A DNA stretch of 64,000 nt from Aedes albopictus (GCF_035046485.1 NC_085137.1:254036733-254100732), one strand, 5' to 3'; positions 21,852-34,401 are shown, numbered from the stretch's first letter. Program-made: numbers and translations. The notes: a model not told the origin generated them from the sequence alone.

Positions 21852-24800
21852 AAAGTAGTCTCCATCTATCGGTCCCGCATAGTCTACATGAACCCGCTTC
21901 CACGGACCAGTTGGCTTTGGCCATGGAACAGGCGGCGAGTGCGGCGGCGATTTTGCCACAGACGCACAATGTTTACAGGACTTGACGTACGCAACGATTT
22001 CCTCATCTAAGGAAGGCCAGTATACAAAACTCCTAGCAATGGCCTTCATCCGTTGGATGCCTGGATGTCCCTGATGAAGCTGCAACAGGCATCGGTTTCG
22101 ATGTTTCTCAGGAATCAGCAGTCTTTCTCCGAACATAATGCATCCACCTACCGTGTTCAGCGATTCTTGGCAAGCATGGAAACGCGCTATCTCTGGGTCC
22201 ACAATTTTGGATTTCTCCGGCCAACCGTCTTGTAGGTAGCGATACACTTTTCGGAGCTTCGGGTCCGATTGGGTGTCCTTTTCGATGACCTTGAAACTCA
22301 GCGGGATAACATTAGAAGCTTCATTCACTACCGACCTCATATCTTCTTCCAGGATTACGCTGGCGATGACATAGTCTTCATCCGGTTTCGCATGGTTATC
22401 GATGAGCCTCGAAAGGACGTCGGCATTTCCAAATTTATCCGTCGGAACATACTCGATGACAAAGTCATACAACAACAGAGTGAGCGCCCATCGTTGTAGA
22501 CGATTTGCGGTATAGACAGGGATCCCCTTCTTTGATCCAAAAATCCTCAGCAAGGGTGCGTGATCCGTCTGGAGTAGGAACTTGCGACCGAAGATCATTT
22601 TATGAAATTTGGTCACCGCAAAAATGATTGCCAGTCCTTCACGGTCCGGCTGACTGTATCGTTGTTCCGCTTTCGTTAACGCCCGTGCCGCATGCTGTAC
22701 AACCTTCACTGAGCCATCAGGGAACTTGTGGCTTATAGTGGCACCTACTCCAATCGACGATGCGTCCGCAGACACTATTATTTCACGCCTCGGGTCGTAG
22801 TGTGTTAACAGGAGATCCGAGCTCAGAATCTCCTTAAACCGATCGAACGATTGCTGGCACTCGGCTGTCCACTGGAACTTGACCCCATCCTTCAGCAACT
22901 CGTCGAGTGGGAACCTCAAAGAGCGCATATTCGGCACGAACTTTCCATAATAGTTAATGGCGCCCAAAAACGAACGAACGCCACTAACATCCGTGGGAAC
23001 CGGAAGCTTCAGGATTGTTTCAATCTTCGCTGGATCTGGCCTTAACCCGTGACGATCCATCAGCAGTCCTAAGTAGCCGATTTGCTCCTTTCCGAAGGTA
23101 CACTTATCGGCTCTGACCGTGAATCCAAATTCCTTCAACCGCTGCAGCACTGCTTCCAGGTTCTTCTTGTGATCCTCTGCGTCAACTCCACCGACGACCA
23201 CGTCGTCGAGATACCCACTTACACATTCCAGCCCAGCAAGCATCGTATCAATTATTTGCTGAAAAGCTCCTGGCGCTGCTTTCACACCTGGCGGCAACCG
23301 GTTGTATTGGTAGAGGCCGCGATGTGTGTTAACCGTTAGAAGTTGCCGTGATTCTTCGTCGACTTCTACTTGCAGGAATGCATCGGTCAAGTCGATCTGG
23401 CTGAACACGGTACAGTTTGCCAGACTCGCAAAAATGTCCTGTGGCAGAGGCAGCGGGTACTGATTGGCCTGCAGGGCATCGTTGAGACCCGTCGAATAAT
23501 CGCCACATATCCGAATCGAACCATTCGCTTTGCGAACCACGACGATTGGAGCCGCCCAGTCTGAGTAATCCACAGGTGAGATGATTCCATCTTGCTCCAA
23601 GCGGTCTAATTCGTCGTTTACAGCCTGGCACATTGCATATGCAACCGGTCGTTTTGGGCGAAAAACTGGAGTTTTACCAGCCTTCAGGTCCAGCTTCACC
23701 TTCGCCTTCGAGCAGAGGCCCAACTTCTCAGAAAACACCTCTGGAAACTTCGCTTTCATCGCATCTGCGCACGTCGACTCGCTGCTGACTTTCCCACAGA
23801 TCGTATCAAAGGGCACCGACCACAATCCAAACGTTTCTATCGTGTCGGACCCTAGGAGATGAAGGTTTTCCTTGGAGACTCGAATTAGGCTGCGCTTGTT
23901 CTTCTCACCGATGCTCACGTCGCACGAAAACTGACCTAGCAGTTCGAGCGGCTTCCCCGTAGCGGCCTTCGCTACTATCGATGACGGATCCATCTGCGGA
24001 CTTCCGATTTTCTTCCACGTTCTGCTTGAAATAATGGTGACGTCGGAGCCAGTGTCCAACTGCATTCTCACTGTTTCTCCATTCATCACTACTGGCACAA
24101 ACTTCCTACGCTTCTGTACACTGCACGCATTCACTGTCACTACCTTCGAGTCTACGTGTCCTTTACGCCGATTGAACTGTCCACTTTTCACTTTCTCGGC
24201 ACTCCGGCAGTATCCTTCTTTGTGGCCGGTTCTCGAACAATCACTGCACTTATGGTTCCTGAATGAACAGTCTCTAGCATAGTGCGGCGCTCCGCACAAC
24301 CAACACAACACTTCTGGTTTTCTGGCACTATTTCCGCTTCTTTTCTCGCTACTGGAACTCGACTTGAACTTCGCAGGACTCTTCTTGAACTGCTTCCACG
24401 ATCGCATGGCGTTCACAGACGCCGGATTCTCAATCATTTCCGTGTCATGCCGCAGGTTAACCAATCTCTGACACTCCTCGGAAATCTGTTCCAGCGTGAC
24501 ATCATCTCGCTCTTCAATGCGAGTCAGCAAGCGTGTCCTTACCTCAGCATCACGGTCGGATTTCAGCCCGCAGACGAAGACTAAACATTTAAATTGCTCT
24601 TCGGTTAGCTTCGTGAGCTCAAATTCAACGCACGACTTGTTAATGCGACAAGCGTACGTGACGTAATCTTCGGTTGGCTGCTTCACAATTTGTAAACAGC
24701 GATATCGGCGGCTGATGACGGATTCCGAGGCACCAAACAGCGAGTTAAGCTTCCTCACGGTTTCCGCAAATGAAAAGTCCTTTGGAGCTTTTGGCAGTAT

Positions 24801-25328
24801 GAAGCTTACATACCGCTCGTGCTCGGACATTCCCAGCTTCCTCATGAGCAGACGAACCTTCGCACTCTCGTCGAGACGACTGGCATCCTTTTCAAACAAG
24901 TCCTCGTATCGCTTGTACCATGCCGAGAACGTAACACTGCTCTCCGGATCATACCTGAACTCCTTCACATTATTGGCAAGCGAGTCCAGTATCGCCTCCG
25001 GATTTGGTGGCACTTGTACATGGATCGAGGTCATGATGCTGCGAAGTAACTGCTCCTGCTGGTGCATGAACATCTGTTGCTGCTGGTTCATAGCTTCCTG
25101 CTGCCGACTAATGGCTTCCTGCTGCTGTCGGAACAGCTCCGTCACATACTGCTGTTGCTGCTGCTGAAACCACTGAATGTACGGATCACTTGGCGGGGGC
25201 AGTCTCGGTGGCACTTGTTGAAGCTGCGGAGGACGAATGAACGGCTGCTGATGCATCGCTTCGCCGTTTCCCAACGATTGTTGGCCATTACCGACCGGAT
25301 TAGGCTGACCATTGTCTCCGGACGACAT
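21852..25328 (-). CDS. Ty3/gypsy retrotransposon gag-pol, truncated in integrase by the gap
   Basis: Single frame of 1159 codons without stop or frameshift. A Gln-rich N-terminus (residues 1-95) precedes Gag (about 105-300). Two Cys/His knuckles (about 342-375, the first CWLCGAPHYARDC) are followed by the protease LDTGSDVTII (424-433). Reverse transcriptase (about 560-760) has FSQIDLTDAF and the catalytic YLDD at 706-709. RNase H follows with SADASS near 853 and a TDHAPL motif near 921. The integrase zinc finger (H...H...CKHC, 1085-1121) and the beginning of the core (VHVDYAGPIDGDYF, 1147-1159) end the visible part. Gag and Pol are fused, as in several insect gypsy lineages without env. The intact frame suggests recent insertion. 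The 3' half must lie in or beyond the gap. Confidence 0.95.
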
Positions 25329-25413
25329 TCTCCTCCTCTTGCGTGGGGGGTACGTTTTGCCTGAACTTTACAGCGCAAAAAACGCACTAAAATTCCACTT
25401 CCGAAGTCGCCAC

Positions 25414-25714
25414 TTTTATGATTTCGGGCCCAAGGTGGCCGAACTCGCGAACGCGAATACTTGGCGCGAAACCACAATAATTAGTCGCGGATATTTTAAC
25501 AAATTAAAACGCGCCTCGTTACAATAAAACATTCTAAAACGACATCTTTATTCTAACTGACTATCAACAAGTAAACAATATACATCAAAAGACAAACATG
25601 AATGAAAAGCACATACAGGAACGACGGCATCATAGTGTGGTAGCTCACGCTGCCAACTCGAGCTCAGCGGCGTGCTTGGTAGGGGCACTCCGCATATTCC
25701 ATTGCACTCCAACA
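25414..25714 (-). repeat. 5' LTR of the gypsy element (approximate)
   Basis: On the minus strand the LTR starts TGTTGGAGTGCAATGG at 25714, immediately inside the 87-bp tandem array. AATAAA follows at about 25550. TGGCGACTTCGGAAG (about 25398-25412) looks like a tRNA primer-binding site, which places the LTR end near 25414. The leader to the ATG is about 25329-25397. The end is uncertain because no CA dinucleotide marks it clearly. Confidence 0.55.
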
Positions 25715-26130
25715 CAAAGCTATTTCCAAGCTCATGTATACACTAGATTCTATGTGATGCATAATGTGACCTGAATGCAATCTTGAATGCTTTTGTCCAT
25801 CCTAAGCTATTTCCAAGCTCATGTATACACTAGATTCTATGTGATGCATAATGTGGCCTGAATGCATTCTTTAATGATGTTGTCAATCCTAAGCTTTTAC
25901 CAAGTTTAGGTGTACACTAGATTCTATGTGATGCATAATGTGGCCTGAATGCATTCTCGAATGATTTTGTCAATCCTAAGCTTTTTCCAGGCTCATGTAT
26001 ATACTAGATTCTATGTGATGCATAATGTGGCCTGAATGCATTCTTGAATGATTTTGTCCATTCTAAGCTTTTTCCAAACAAAAGTGCACACTGGATTATG
26101 TATGAGGCATAAGTAACTCGCGCGGTTGAC
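25715..26130 (+). repeat. 87-bp tandem repeat array
   Basis: About five head-to-tail units begin AGCTATTTCCAAGCTC or AGCTTTTTCCAGG at about 25718, 25805, 25893, 25979 and 26066. Each contains CTAGATTCTATGTGATGCATAATGTG. Diverged units continue at about 26430-26540 and, after a large insertion, at 32424-32515. There are no spacers and no coding capacity. Confidence 0.88.
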
Positions 26131-26213
26131 TACCTGCGTCAGCACCACGCTAATGCTTAGTACAAAAAGCAATCTTGTACCGACTTTTCGAACCCTCTAA
26201 GCAGAATACCCTC

Positions 26214-26351
26214 TTCGAATGAGTGTAATCAGTTTCGTACCTTTTAATTCCGCCCTATGTTGCTTATCCTTTGACAGATACGCGTATCTGTCAAAGGATA
26301 AGCAACATAGAGCGGAATTAAAAGGTACGAAACTGATTACACTCATTCGAA
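26214..26351. repeat. Near-perfect 138-bp palindrome
   Basis: Symmetric about GATACGCGTATC (centre 26282/26283). The arms run from TTCGAATGAGTGTAATC outward to its exact inverse, with one or two mismatches. The flank CAGAATACCCTCTTCGAATG is shared, inverted, with 58757-58812, so the palindrome belongs to a larger dispersed repeat. Confidence 0.85.
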
Positions 26352-26958
26352 CAAAAAGCAAGATTTTTTCAACGTGTTGTACAAAACACAACAGCGCGAT
26401 CGTTCGAGGGTTAACCGAATACCTTCTCGAATGATTTTGTGCATCCTATGCTTATTTCAGGCTTAGGAGTATACTAGATTCCATATGATGCACAATTTGA
26501 ACTGAATTCACTCTCGGGTGATATGTGCATCCTAAGTTTAGGGTAGGACGGGGCAAGATGGCCACCCGGTGCAAGATGAGCACCCCTCTGTTTTTCTACT
26601 TTTATGGCGAATTTCGTCTAAAAAACTTCATAACCCGTTAACATAAAGTTCATCCGATTTGTATACTTAATAAAAGATACTTCATAACGAAACAATTAAA
26701 AAATATCATCGAATTAGTCAATAGTGAGGATTTTTAGCATTTTCTCATAAGAAATAATCAGAACAAAATAAGGTTTTTAGGCCAGAAACGATTTTTTTAC
26801 CACAATTGGCTTCTTTAGCGGTGTTGAGATAATCTCATTTTCATATGGGAGCGATTTGTCGAATCACCCCTTGTCGCATTTTGTACTGGGCGGAGCTGTC
26901 AAATAGTTGCCCAGCTGTCAAAAGGTGATTTCAAAAAATCTCTTTGAAATTGATTTTA

Positions 26959-27449
26959 GGTTGGGTAGAAGCTTCAGTTTTGGCCAGCCCGGAGTTTTGA
27001 CCATAGTGCGGTATTCAGCCTGTAACGATCTAAATTGGCATAAATTTAGTTTTTACTAGTAGATTCTAATATAATAATATGATTGCAGCTGTTGAAACCA
27101 TACATTTTGATTGAAAACTGGAAGAAAAACATAATTTTCCTTAAAAAATCAGCTCCCATATATCTATTTTGGCCAGGGTGCTTCTAATTTGGCCACTCCC
27201 ATAAGAAATACACGTGATTGGCCAAAATAGAAACCAAAGCTGAGAATATGGCCAAAACTGCGGCAAGGCTTCTATTTTGGCCAGTGCCACTTTTAATACA
27301 AAAATCAAGTATTAGCCTGATTTCTGCATTTTTCTAATAAAGTGTATATCGAAACCTTTCATTTGACACATTGGTAGTTTTCATTGGATTATTGGTTATT
27401 TTTATAAAAATGATTTCCCTTAGACTGGCCAAAACCGGTGCCCGCACCC
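26959..27449. mobile_element. Nested TA-flanked element with TTTTGGCCAG phrases (element b)
   Basis: Inverted ends converge on CAGTTTTGGCCAG (left, about 26975) and CTGGCCAAAACCGG (right, about 27425). TA lies outside (26957-26958, 27450-27451). ATTTTGGCCA or its inverse recurs at about 27173, 27188, 27217, 27250 and 27273. About 490 bp, non-coding. Confidence 0.65.
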
Positions 27450-27575
27450 TACCAAAATATTGTTCTAAAAATCAAGGTAGCTCAGAAAAAGATGCTCTCG
27501 TATAAAAACAAAAAAAATCGATAATTTTCCAAAATTAAAAAAAAAAACAATTCTGGTTATTAACCAACATTACTA

Positions 27576-30500
27576 CAGGGTGGCCACAGAGTCGGGAAAT
27601 TCGGGAAATGCGGGAAAAAGTCGGGAATTGAAATTCATCGGGAAAAATGCGGGAATAAGTCGGGAATTTTGTTTATGATCGGGAATTTTTTAATTGATGA
27701 GTATACTCGCTATAGCGCCTTCAGATTGTAAACTCAAACCTAAACTTAGCACTTTAATCACTTCAAACCCTGACTCACTTTCACAATTATATCATACTTC
27801 AATCCTTCAAAGCCTCACGCAGAAATTCCAAAATCCATACAATTGATGATAAGCATTGGTTTCTGAATTAAGAGTGATTTTTGTATGATAGTGATTATCC
27901 GGATGACAGCTTTACAATTAATTCAACGATTAATCTTAAATTTAGGCACACACATATTATACATCTCAATTTTGAAAAATTGCGTTTTACCTGGCATGAA
28001 AATAATTTATCTAAAAGAAACGTAAAGAATATCGCAAAAAAGAAGAATTTTGGTAGCAAAACCTTTTGAATGATTTTAGCAGAAATGCAAAAAATACTCC
28101 TCCAAGATTTTTCAATATTATATTTACAAGAAATGTCTGTGATTTCCGTAGGAAATTGTACACGGGACTTTGTCAGAAACAGATTCTATGATTTTTCGCA
28201 CAATATTTCACAACGCAATTTGTAGAGAAATCCTGGTCGAATATTATCGAGGAACTACTGTCTACTGTCAACGAATCTGAAATTATCAGAGAAATTCATT
28301 TTAGCTGGAACTCTGGTGGTAATTAGGAAAATTAAAATCAATGGGATATTTCATTGATAGATATGGTTGTTATATCTTTGGTTTTTTTCATTCCATGGTT
28401 TGTACGCAATTTCTTGAGATTTTTTTTTTTGCTAGGTTTCTAGCTGCACTCTGAATAGAGTCGAAACCTCTACACTAGACTTGAAGATAGAACAGAATAC
28501 GTAATCTTTCAGAAGCAGTTTACCAGACGTACGCGGATACCGGCATCCATTAAGACACTGTTGCAAACTGACTCAGAAAGTTACGGTAGGAGATTGGAAA
28601 ATTTTCATTTGGTCAGTCAGTCATGAAGTAGTCATTTATCAGGATTTGTCTATGTCGTGTTCTAGACACACAATTCGTACTTGTCTTTTTGTTTATGCTT
28701 GTGGTATGGTCTATAATTTTTCTTATTTTGTCGTCAGTTGTCGTATATTTATCAAGACCTTTTAATTCCTGGAATACTGTCTTATTTTGTTCGTTTTGTT
28801 ATTCATTAATTCAGTACTATTAGGAAAGTCTAAGTGGAATGTTAGATAGTTGTTGTTTGTCATTTTTATTTTTGAGGATACGCGTTTTTATACTGTACTT
28901 GACCACGTCTTTCGTCCACAAGCATGAAGAGTACAGTAATAGTCCTTATTTTCTATAGATGCATGTCACAGTCTATCGCTCTTCATGTAATGCCAACATT
29001 CGAAAACGTCAAAATGTCTACTTTGTCATACAAAAAACACAGCAAGTCAACGAAGTAATTAGTTTTCGTCGTGTCAATCTACATTGGCGTCAAAAATACG
29101 TCTATGTATGTATTGATCAAACGTTAGCTTTGAAACTATCATCATTATTTAATTTTGGCTTTCGTTTTCAACATAAGTTATTGGTTTGATTTTAATTTTT
29201 AATGAATGAAAGCATTACTAAGTATCAATGGAAGTAAGGTGCGAAGCATAGGTATTAGGATTTACTCACAAAACGACCACATTTGAAAACGTTAAGAGTG
29301 AAAATATTATTCAAATCGTAGAAAATTTTCAAGAACTATGTATAAGCAGATCAAAAGTATGTGTGCTCGTTCATAAAACACGGTGCGATTTAAGAAATAG
29401 GGATTGAGTTTTTAGTTTTGCGTTGCCTAAGAGATTGGGAAAGGTGGGAGATTAATTTGGCGTTTTGTTTATTAATTTTGTGTTTTCTATGTAACTTTTA
29501 TTAAAGCTACTGGGTAAATTTATTAATTTATTTCTAGAGGTTATCCTTACTTCATAATACAAGAAGATAAATTGCAAATTTGAAGCCACAAAACAGGATC
29601 TTCAAAAAAAAATGTAATCTTTCAAAGTATTGCCTGCAAATATTCATGAAATAAATCCTGAAGAGTTTCAGAAGTAACCAATCGAAAACATGAAAAGGTG
29701 CTTATATGAATTTTAGGACCGAACTGCAAAAATTGTAGAGGAATTTATGGTTTATTTCCTGAAGAATGGCTTTATGTCCTTGGGGCTATTGATAGAAGCA
29801 CTACTGTAGTTTTTTTTCTGGCGAAAATCGTTACTGAAATCTATAAGTTCAAAATATAGAAGAACGCCCCATGAACTAGAAGAATTGTATGCCCATTTTT
29901 TACGTTAGCCTTTGATGAAGGGTTACTCGAAGGATTAATCCAATGGTCTGAATGCTACCCTATTCTGGCTGTTCACGATTCATGTTTAACTCTTAGAGAC
30001 ATTCGACTAAAGATTGGCTAAATTCCAATTTTTGCGTCATTGATGTTTTGAAAAGATGTATCCACTACTTATCAGTTTCCACCAAAAATTATCTACGAGT
30101 TACCATGTAGGCTTTTTAGATTAGGAATTAAGTCCAAATATCTTTTGAATTGTTCCTGGAATATCTAAAAACAGCCTCACAAACTACGTTAGAAACGTCA
30201 AAGTTTTGTTTTTCATGGATTAGGGATTTAGCTCGAAATCGTTTATGAATGGAAAATACTTTATGAAAATCCCCTGATATTTTCAAAAAAATTAAGAAAA
30301 ATGAATCTACTGAATCGGTGCTAGTGCTGTCATAGTTAACCGCAGCCCTATCATCAATTTCCTCAAACACAAACTAATTCTTCACAAGAGTTTTGTAGAA
30401 TTACCTGATAACTCAGGAAGCTCCAGCAGAAATTTCTCTAAGTTGTGATATTTTTTTAGAAGCAACTTTAGAACCCAGTTTACTTCGATAAAAAAAAACA

Positions 30501-31778
30501 TTCTATAAACGAAATATAAAATCATGTATAAATGAATGGTTTTCGAATTATTTCTGTATCTGGAGGTTTGTATATAAGCTTGTATGTAAATATTACGGAA
30601 ATTCATTTTTATAATAATTATTCATATACTCAACTATTATATAGTTGCTAATTTGTTGGGTGCAGATTGTGTGAGATAATAGCACAGAGCAGTATTTTTG
30701 CTATACATAAACTTTTTCCTGCAAATTTGTCAAGAAATTTCTCGAAGTTTTTCACTAGAAACAGTAACTCCATTTGGGAAAATTGTGCCACAAATACCTA
30801 TATGAAGTATTCTAGAATACAAAAAGAATTTCATTATTCACATCTCCAAAATTACCGGGGTAGCGTAAAAAATCCCTACAAGGTATTATAAGTAGGGTGC
30901 CTGTACCAGTTATCGCACTACCTAAGAAAAACTATTTCTACAACAACAAGAAGAAGAACGACGAATGTAAACAATAAGTCAAATGATTTATTTGTTTCAA
31001 TACTTTACAGGAAAATATAGAAATGGAGCCAAAACTACTTTTAGTATTTATTACGGCGTGTGCCAATGATAGGAACCCTGTACCAGTTATGGACACATTT
31101 GTTAATTTGGGTTCCACTTCGCACTATTTACATGCATTCCTTATGGGAGTTGCCATAACTGGTACACTATGGCGAAATAGGGTGCAAGGAGGCCGAAAAG
31201 TTAAGGAAAATTATTTATTTCTACCATAACTTGAGCAAATTGTGAAGTTTGAATGATAGCAATCATCTTTTGTGATCGTGATCTATTGTTCACGATTTTT
31301 TTCTTGTTGATTTGTATCTTTAAAGGTTGAAAATCAACTATGGCGAATTTGGGGTACTATAGCCATAACTGGTACACTGAGCCTACTTCAGTTATCCTAC
31401 AAAATTGGTTATTGGAATTTCATCAAGCATTTATTAAGGAGTTCACAAAAGATCTTTTGGGAATTCTGACATAAACAACTTCAAACATGGGTTTACGTTA
31501 CAAGGCCTCCATAAGAGCAAATTTCAAGCATGTGTTACACGTAAATTTGTTTTGATATGATTTAAAAGTCTCCTATAAAAGTTGCATAGCTGTGATAATA
31601 TCATAATCACACTGTAAACATTTCAGTAAGTTTTACTGATCACTTAAAGGTTTGGATTCTTTGATGTTTTCCAAGCTCTACAGGCATATAGAGCAAAGTC
31701 GGGAAAATTCAAAATTTATGCGGGAAAAAGTCGGGAAAAATGCGGGAATTTTAATTTTGATTTTGTGTGGCCACCCTG
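27576..31778. mobile_element. Large non-coding transposon, CAGGGTGGCCAC ends, 6-bp duplication
   Basis: Left end CAGGGTGGCCACAGAG and right end (reverse complement) CAGGGTGGCCACACAA are flanked by TTACTA on both sides (27570-27575, 31779-31784). Inside each end lie short repeats of GTCGGGAAA / GCGGGAA (27590-27670 and 31692-31752). A 6-bp duplication is unusual; hAT would give 8, and IS3EU-type elements are reported to give 6. The 4.2-kb interior is AT-rich without any long frame. It holds element c (30895-31383). Confidence 0.75.
30895..31383. mobile_element. Nested TA-flanked element with TACCAGTTATG phrases (element c)
   Basis: Ends GGGTGCCTGTACCAGTTAT and (reverse complement) GGCTCAGTGTACCAGTTATG are flanked by TA (30893-30894, 31384-31385). 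TACCAGTTATG or its inverse CATAACTGGTAC recurs at about 31080, 31152 and 31362. 489 bp, non-coding. Confidence 0.72.
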
Positions 31779-32783
31779 TTACTAGCTTACTTCAGAACAT
31801 TTTTGCTTACATTAGAAAATATTAAAAAAAATATATATATATATAATTTATTCGGTTTAAATTATTTTCCTACAGTGCCGCAAGATGAGCACCCCTGATA
31901 GGAATTAGGAAACATTTTGATATTATTGTAATCCACTCAATAATGCTTAAACACAGGTTTCCACATCCTCTGCAACTATTCGGTTGCGTAAATAAAAAAA
32001 ATAAGCCATTTAAGATCTGTTGATTATTTTTTGGGTCATTTTGAATCAAGTATTAGAAACCCGCAAAATTGATAATAATCGAAAAAAAACTTCATTTTGG
32101 TGACACTATAGCTTTAAACATGATTTACTATATAAATCACTGGAAGACCAATGTACTGGTAAATAATAAGATTTAAATGAAGTGTCTTTTTTGGCCCGTG
32201 GGGGTGCTCTTCATGCCCCGCAGTATGTTCGAGTTGACCATAAAACATCTTTTTTGTTTAGCCAAATAATCATCTTTATTGTGAATTTTGAATCTTTTTA
32301 TGTTTATGGGTGTTAGAAAACATGATATAGAAAAGAACTACAGCGAGATACTTTGAAAAATTGCGTTTACTTTTAATAAATTTCACTTCATTCTAAGGGT
32401 GCTCATCTTGCCCCGCCCTACCCTAGCTTATTTCAGGCTTAGGAGTACACAAGAACTCATATAATGCATAATGATAACTAAATGCACCCTAAGCTAATTT
32501 CAAGATTGGAAAAATCATCTTAATTACAATATCGTTCAACGGCTTATTAATTATCATTACCTTTTACTATTTCAGAGCTAAAATTAAGAATCTGCCACGA
32601 CATTCTGGAACTAGCAGAACCCCCATAAACACGTAACACTGTTTAAAGGTCTGCACAAGGTAGAACGCAACACCATGCTGATGGTCGGTTGGATGGATAC
32701 CCAAACGTCGATGCCGATGTACTTCTAAAGAAAAAAGCATCCGTTTTGATCACGCTTGATATGATTAAACACTCCCAGACGCT

Positions 32784-33330
32784 GTGGACAATGTGCTCCA
32801 ATTCTGCGGCTATCCCGCTTTGGTAGTGTCCCAATTCTGCACCATCATTGGTTCTGAATGGAATATTATCAATCGGCCAGATGTGCGATCACGTCCTTTC
32901 GGTAAACTTGCTGCTAATACACAGTTTGCCGAAGAACTTTTGTTGGCATTTGTGTATAATCGGGGATACATGCCTGCTAACGGAAAACCGGATAACTTCC
33001 AAGGATCAATAGCATCAATGATCAGCAATAGAGGTAAGATGTTAAAGTGCATATTATATTCAGAATACTAAACACATGATTTCAATTTAACCAGATAACC
33101 ATCACTACTGGCAAAGATATCGAAGGAGAGTTTCTACAGGACCGTTCGTATTACGATGGATTCGACGGTTCCGCCGAAACAGACAATCCACTGGTAGTCG
33201 GAGTAGTACCGCAGGGAAACCCAAACAGACACGAGAAGAGCGGGAATTATTTTATTTAAGTACATACGAGCATTTCGGTCAGCATCAATTTGGAGAGACA
33301 TACAGTAAAAATAAAACAGTTCCAATAAAC
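32784..33330 (+). pseudogene. Exon-like remnant of an unidentified spliced gene
   Basis: A frame of about 84 codons (32769-33034; FCGYPALVVSQFCTIIGSEW near the start, YMPANGKPDNFQGSIASMIS near the end) runs into a good donor (AGAG/GTAAGA, about 33034). A possible acceptor (TTTAACCAG, about 33095) begins a second coding-like stretch (TTGKDIEGEFLQDRSYYDGF) to a stop at about 33259. AATAAA-like signals follow near 33310. The two frames do not join in phase and there is no start codon, so this is probably a broken gene copy. I do not recognise the protein. Confidence 0.35.
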
Positions 33331-33492
33331 TATCCTTTCAATTTTATTGTTTGTTGTACGAAACGGAAATTACACATCTTTTACATTCAAAAAATATTTA
33401 TTATATCTATAATTCCCTCATTATAATATTTAATCTTTGTTTCTATAGGTTAGGCAGGGACTGTTATTTTTGGCAGTTCACACTATTTATTA

Positions 33493-34401
33493 GGGGAGAC
33501 TGGGGAGACTTGATCCCTTTTTCTTAATTTACCTGAAACTTTGATGAAAAACAATAAACTAGATCCGATTTCCGTACAAAATGGTAGGTAAACATCTATT
33601 GCAAGTTTATACACAACAGAAGGCCTTTAAATTATTGTTAAAGTTTTCAAAACTGTGTTTTTATGGAGGCATGTCTTATGATGTATTTTTCAAAAATGGG
33701 TGACACTTGATCCCCCTTTGAGCACATGGTTTTTTTTTTTAAGGGAAAATAATTCCAGAGTCTTCCTATTCATTTTCTTTTCGAGTTTTCCTGTATTTCC
33801 GATGAATATGGAGTGTTTGTAATTGTAAGATTTCCTTAAATTTTAAAGATATGCCGGATTTTAAAAATGGGGAGACTTGATCCCCCTTTTCTTGGTTTGT
33901 AGTCAAGTTATAATTATCTGACACATTTTATCGTTGAATAGACTAGAATTCCAAGTAAATAGAGGCTTTCGAATAGAATTTTATTTTTCACATGTATAAT
34001 GTGTGTGTAATCCTCGAGGGATCAAGTCTCCCCATGTCACTGTTGTGTATACTAAGCTGAATTAATTAATATATGTTAACAACAGCCTTATTTGGATAAA
34101 TAAGTTTGAAAGTATTTTATTTAAACTATGTGCTGTGAAATTTTGACACCATTTGGGTCAATTTTCACAAAGTTATTGAGCTTTTTCGGAATCGCCTAAA
34201 AGATTTCTGAAGGACTGAAAACAAACCATCAGCCGTTAAAAAATAATACAATGTACAATCGAAATCACTTGTAGCCAAAACATAGTCGTTTGTCCAGGGG
34301 TAGTTTTGAAAAAAAAATATGCTAGAGGAAAAATGTTTCTGATCCCGAGCAAATATGGGGGGAACAAGTCTCCCCAGGGATCAAGTCTCCTCAGTCTCCC
34401 C
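33493..34401. mobile_element. TA-flanked element with GGGGAGACTTGATCCC phrases (element d)
   Basis: The termini GGGGAGACTGGGGAGACTTG and (reverse complement) GGGGAGACTGAGGAGACTTG are nearly perfect inverted repeats. TA lies outside (33491-33492, 34402-34403). Words like GACTTGATCCCCCTTT or the inverse GGGATCAAGTCTCCCC recur at about 33515, 33703, 33872, 34018, 34362 and 34378. 909 bp, non-coding. Confidence 0.82.

Larger units (their letters stand above)
26541..32423. mobile_element. TA-flanked element with GGGGCAAGATG phrases (element a)
   Basis: Termini GGGTAGGACGGGGCAAGATG and (reverse complement) GGGTAGGGCGGGGCAAGATG are flanked by TA (26539-26540, 32424-32425). The flanks fit together into one unit of the 87-bp array. 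Internal copies of GCAAGATGAGCACCCCT occur at about 26570 and 31877, and related words at about 32210. Without nested elements (26959-27449 and 27576-31778) it is about 1.2 kb. No transposase frame. The TA duplication suggests a Tc1/mariner-like or other TA-targeting transposase. Confidence 0.75.

Noticed and set aside
21137..21985. Frames that cross the 500-N gap
   Set aside because: Unknown bases are read as open. The true reading ends at 21351 and the gypsy begins at 21852.
25715..26130. Regular repeats that could suggest a CRISPR array
   Set aside because: Units are contiguous 87-bp tandem repeats without unique spacers, in a eukaryotic setting.
28959..29189. Transposase remnant inside the 4.2-kb element
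   Set aside because: The frame is short, with no DDE, zinc-finger or dimerisation motif visible.
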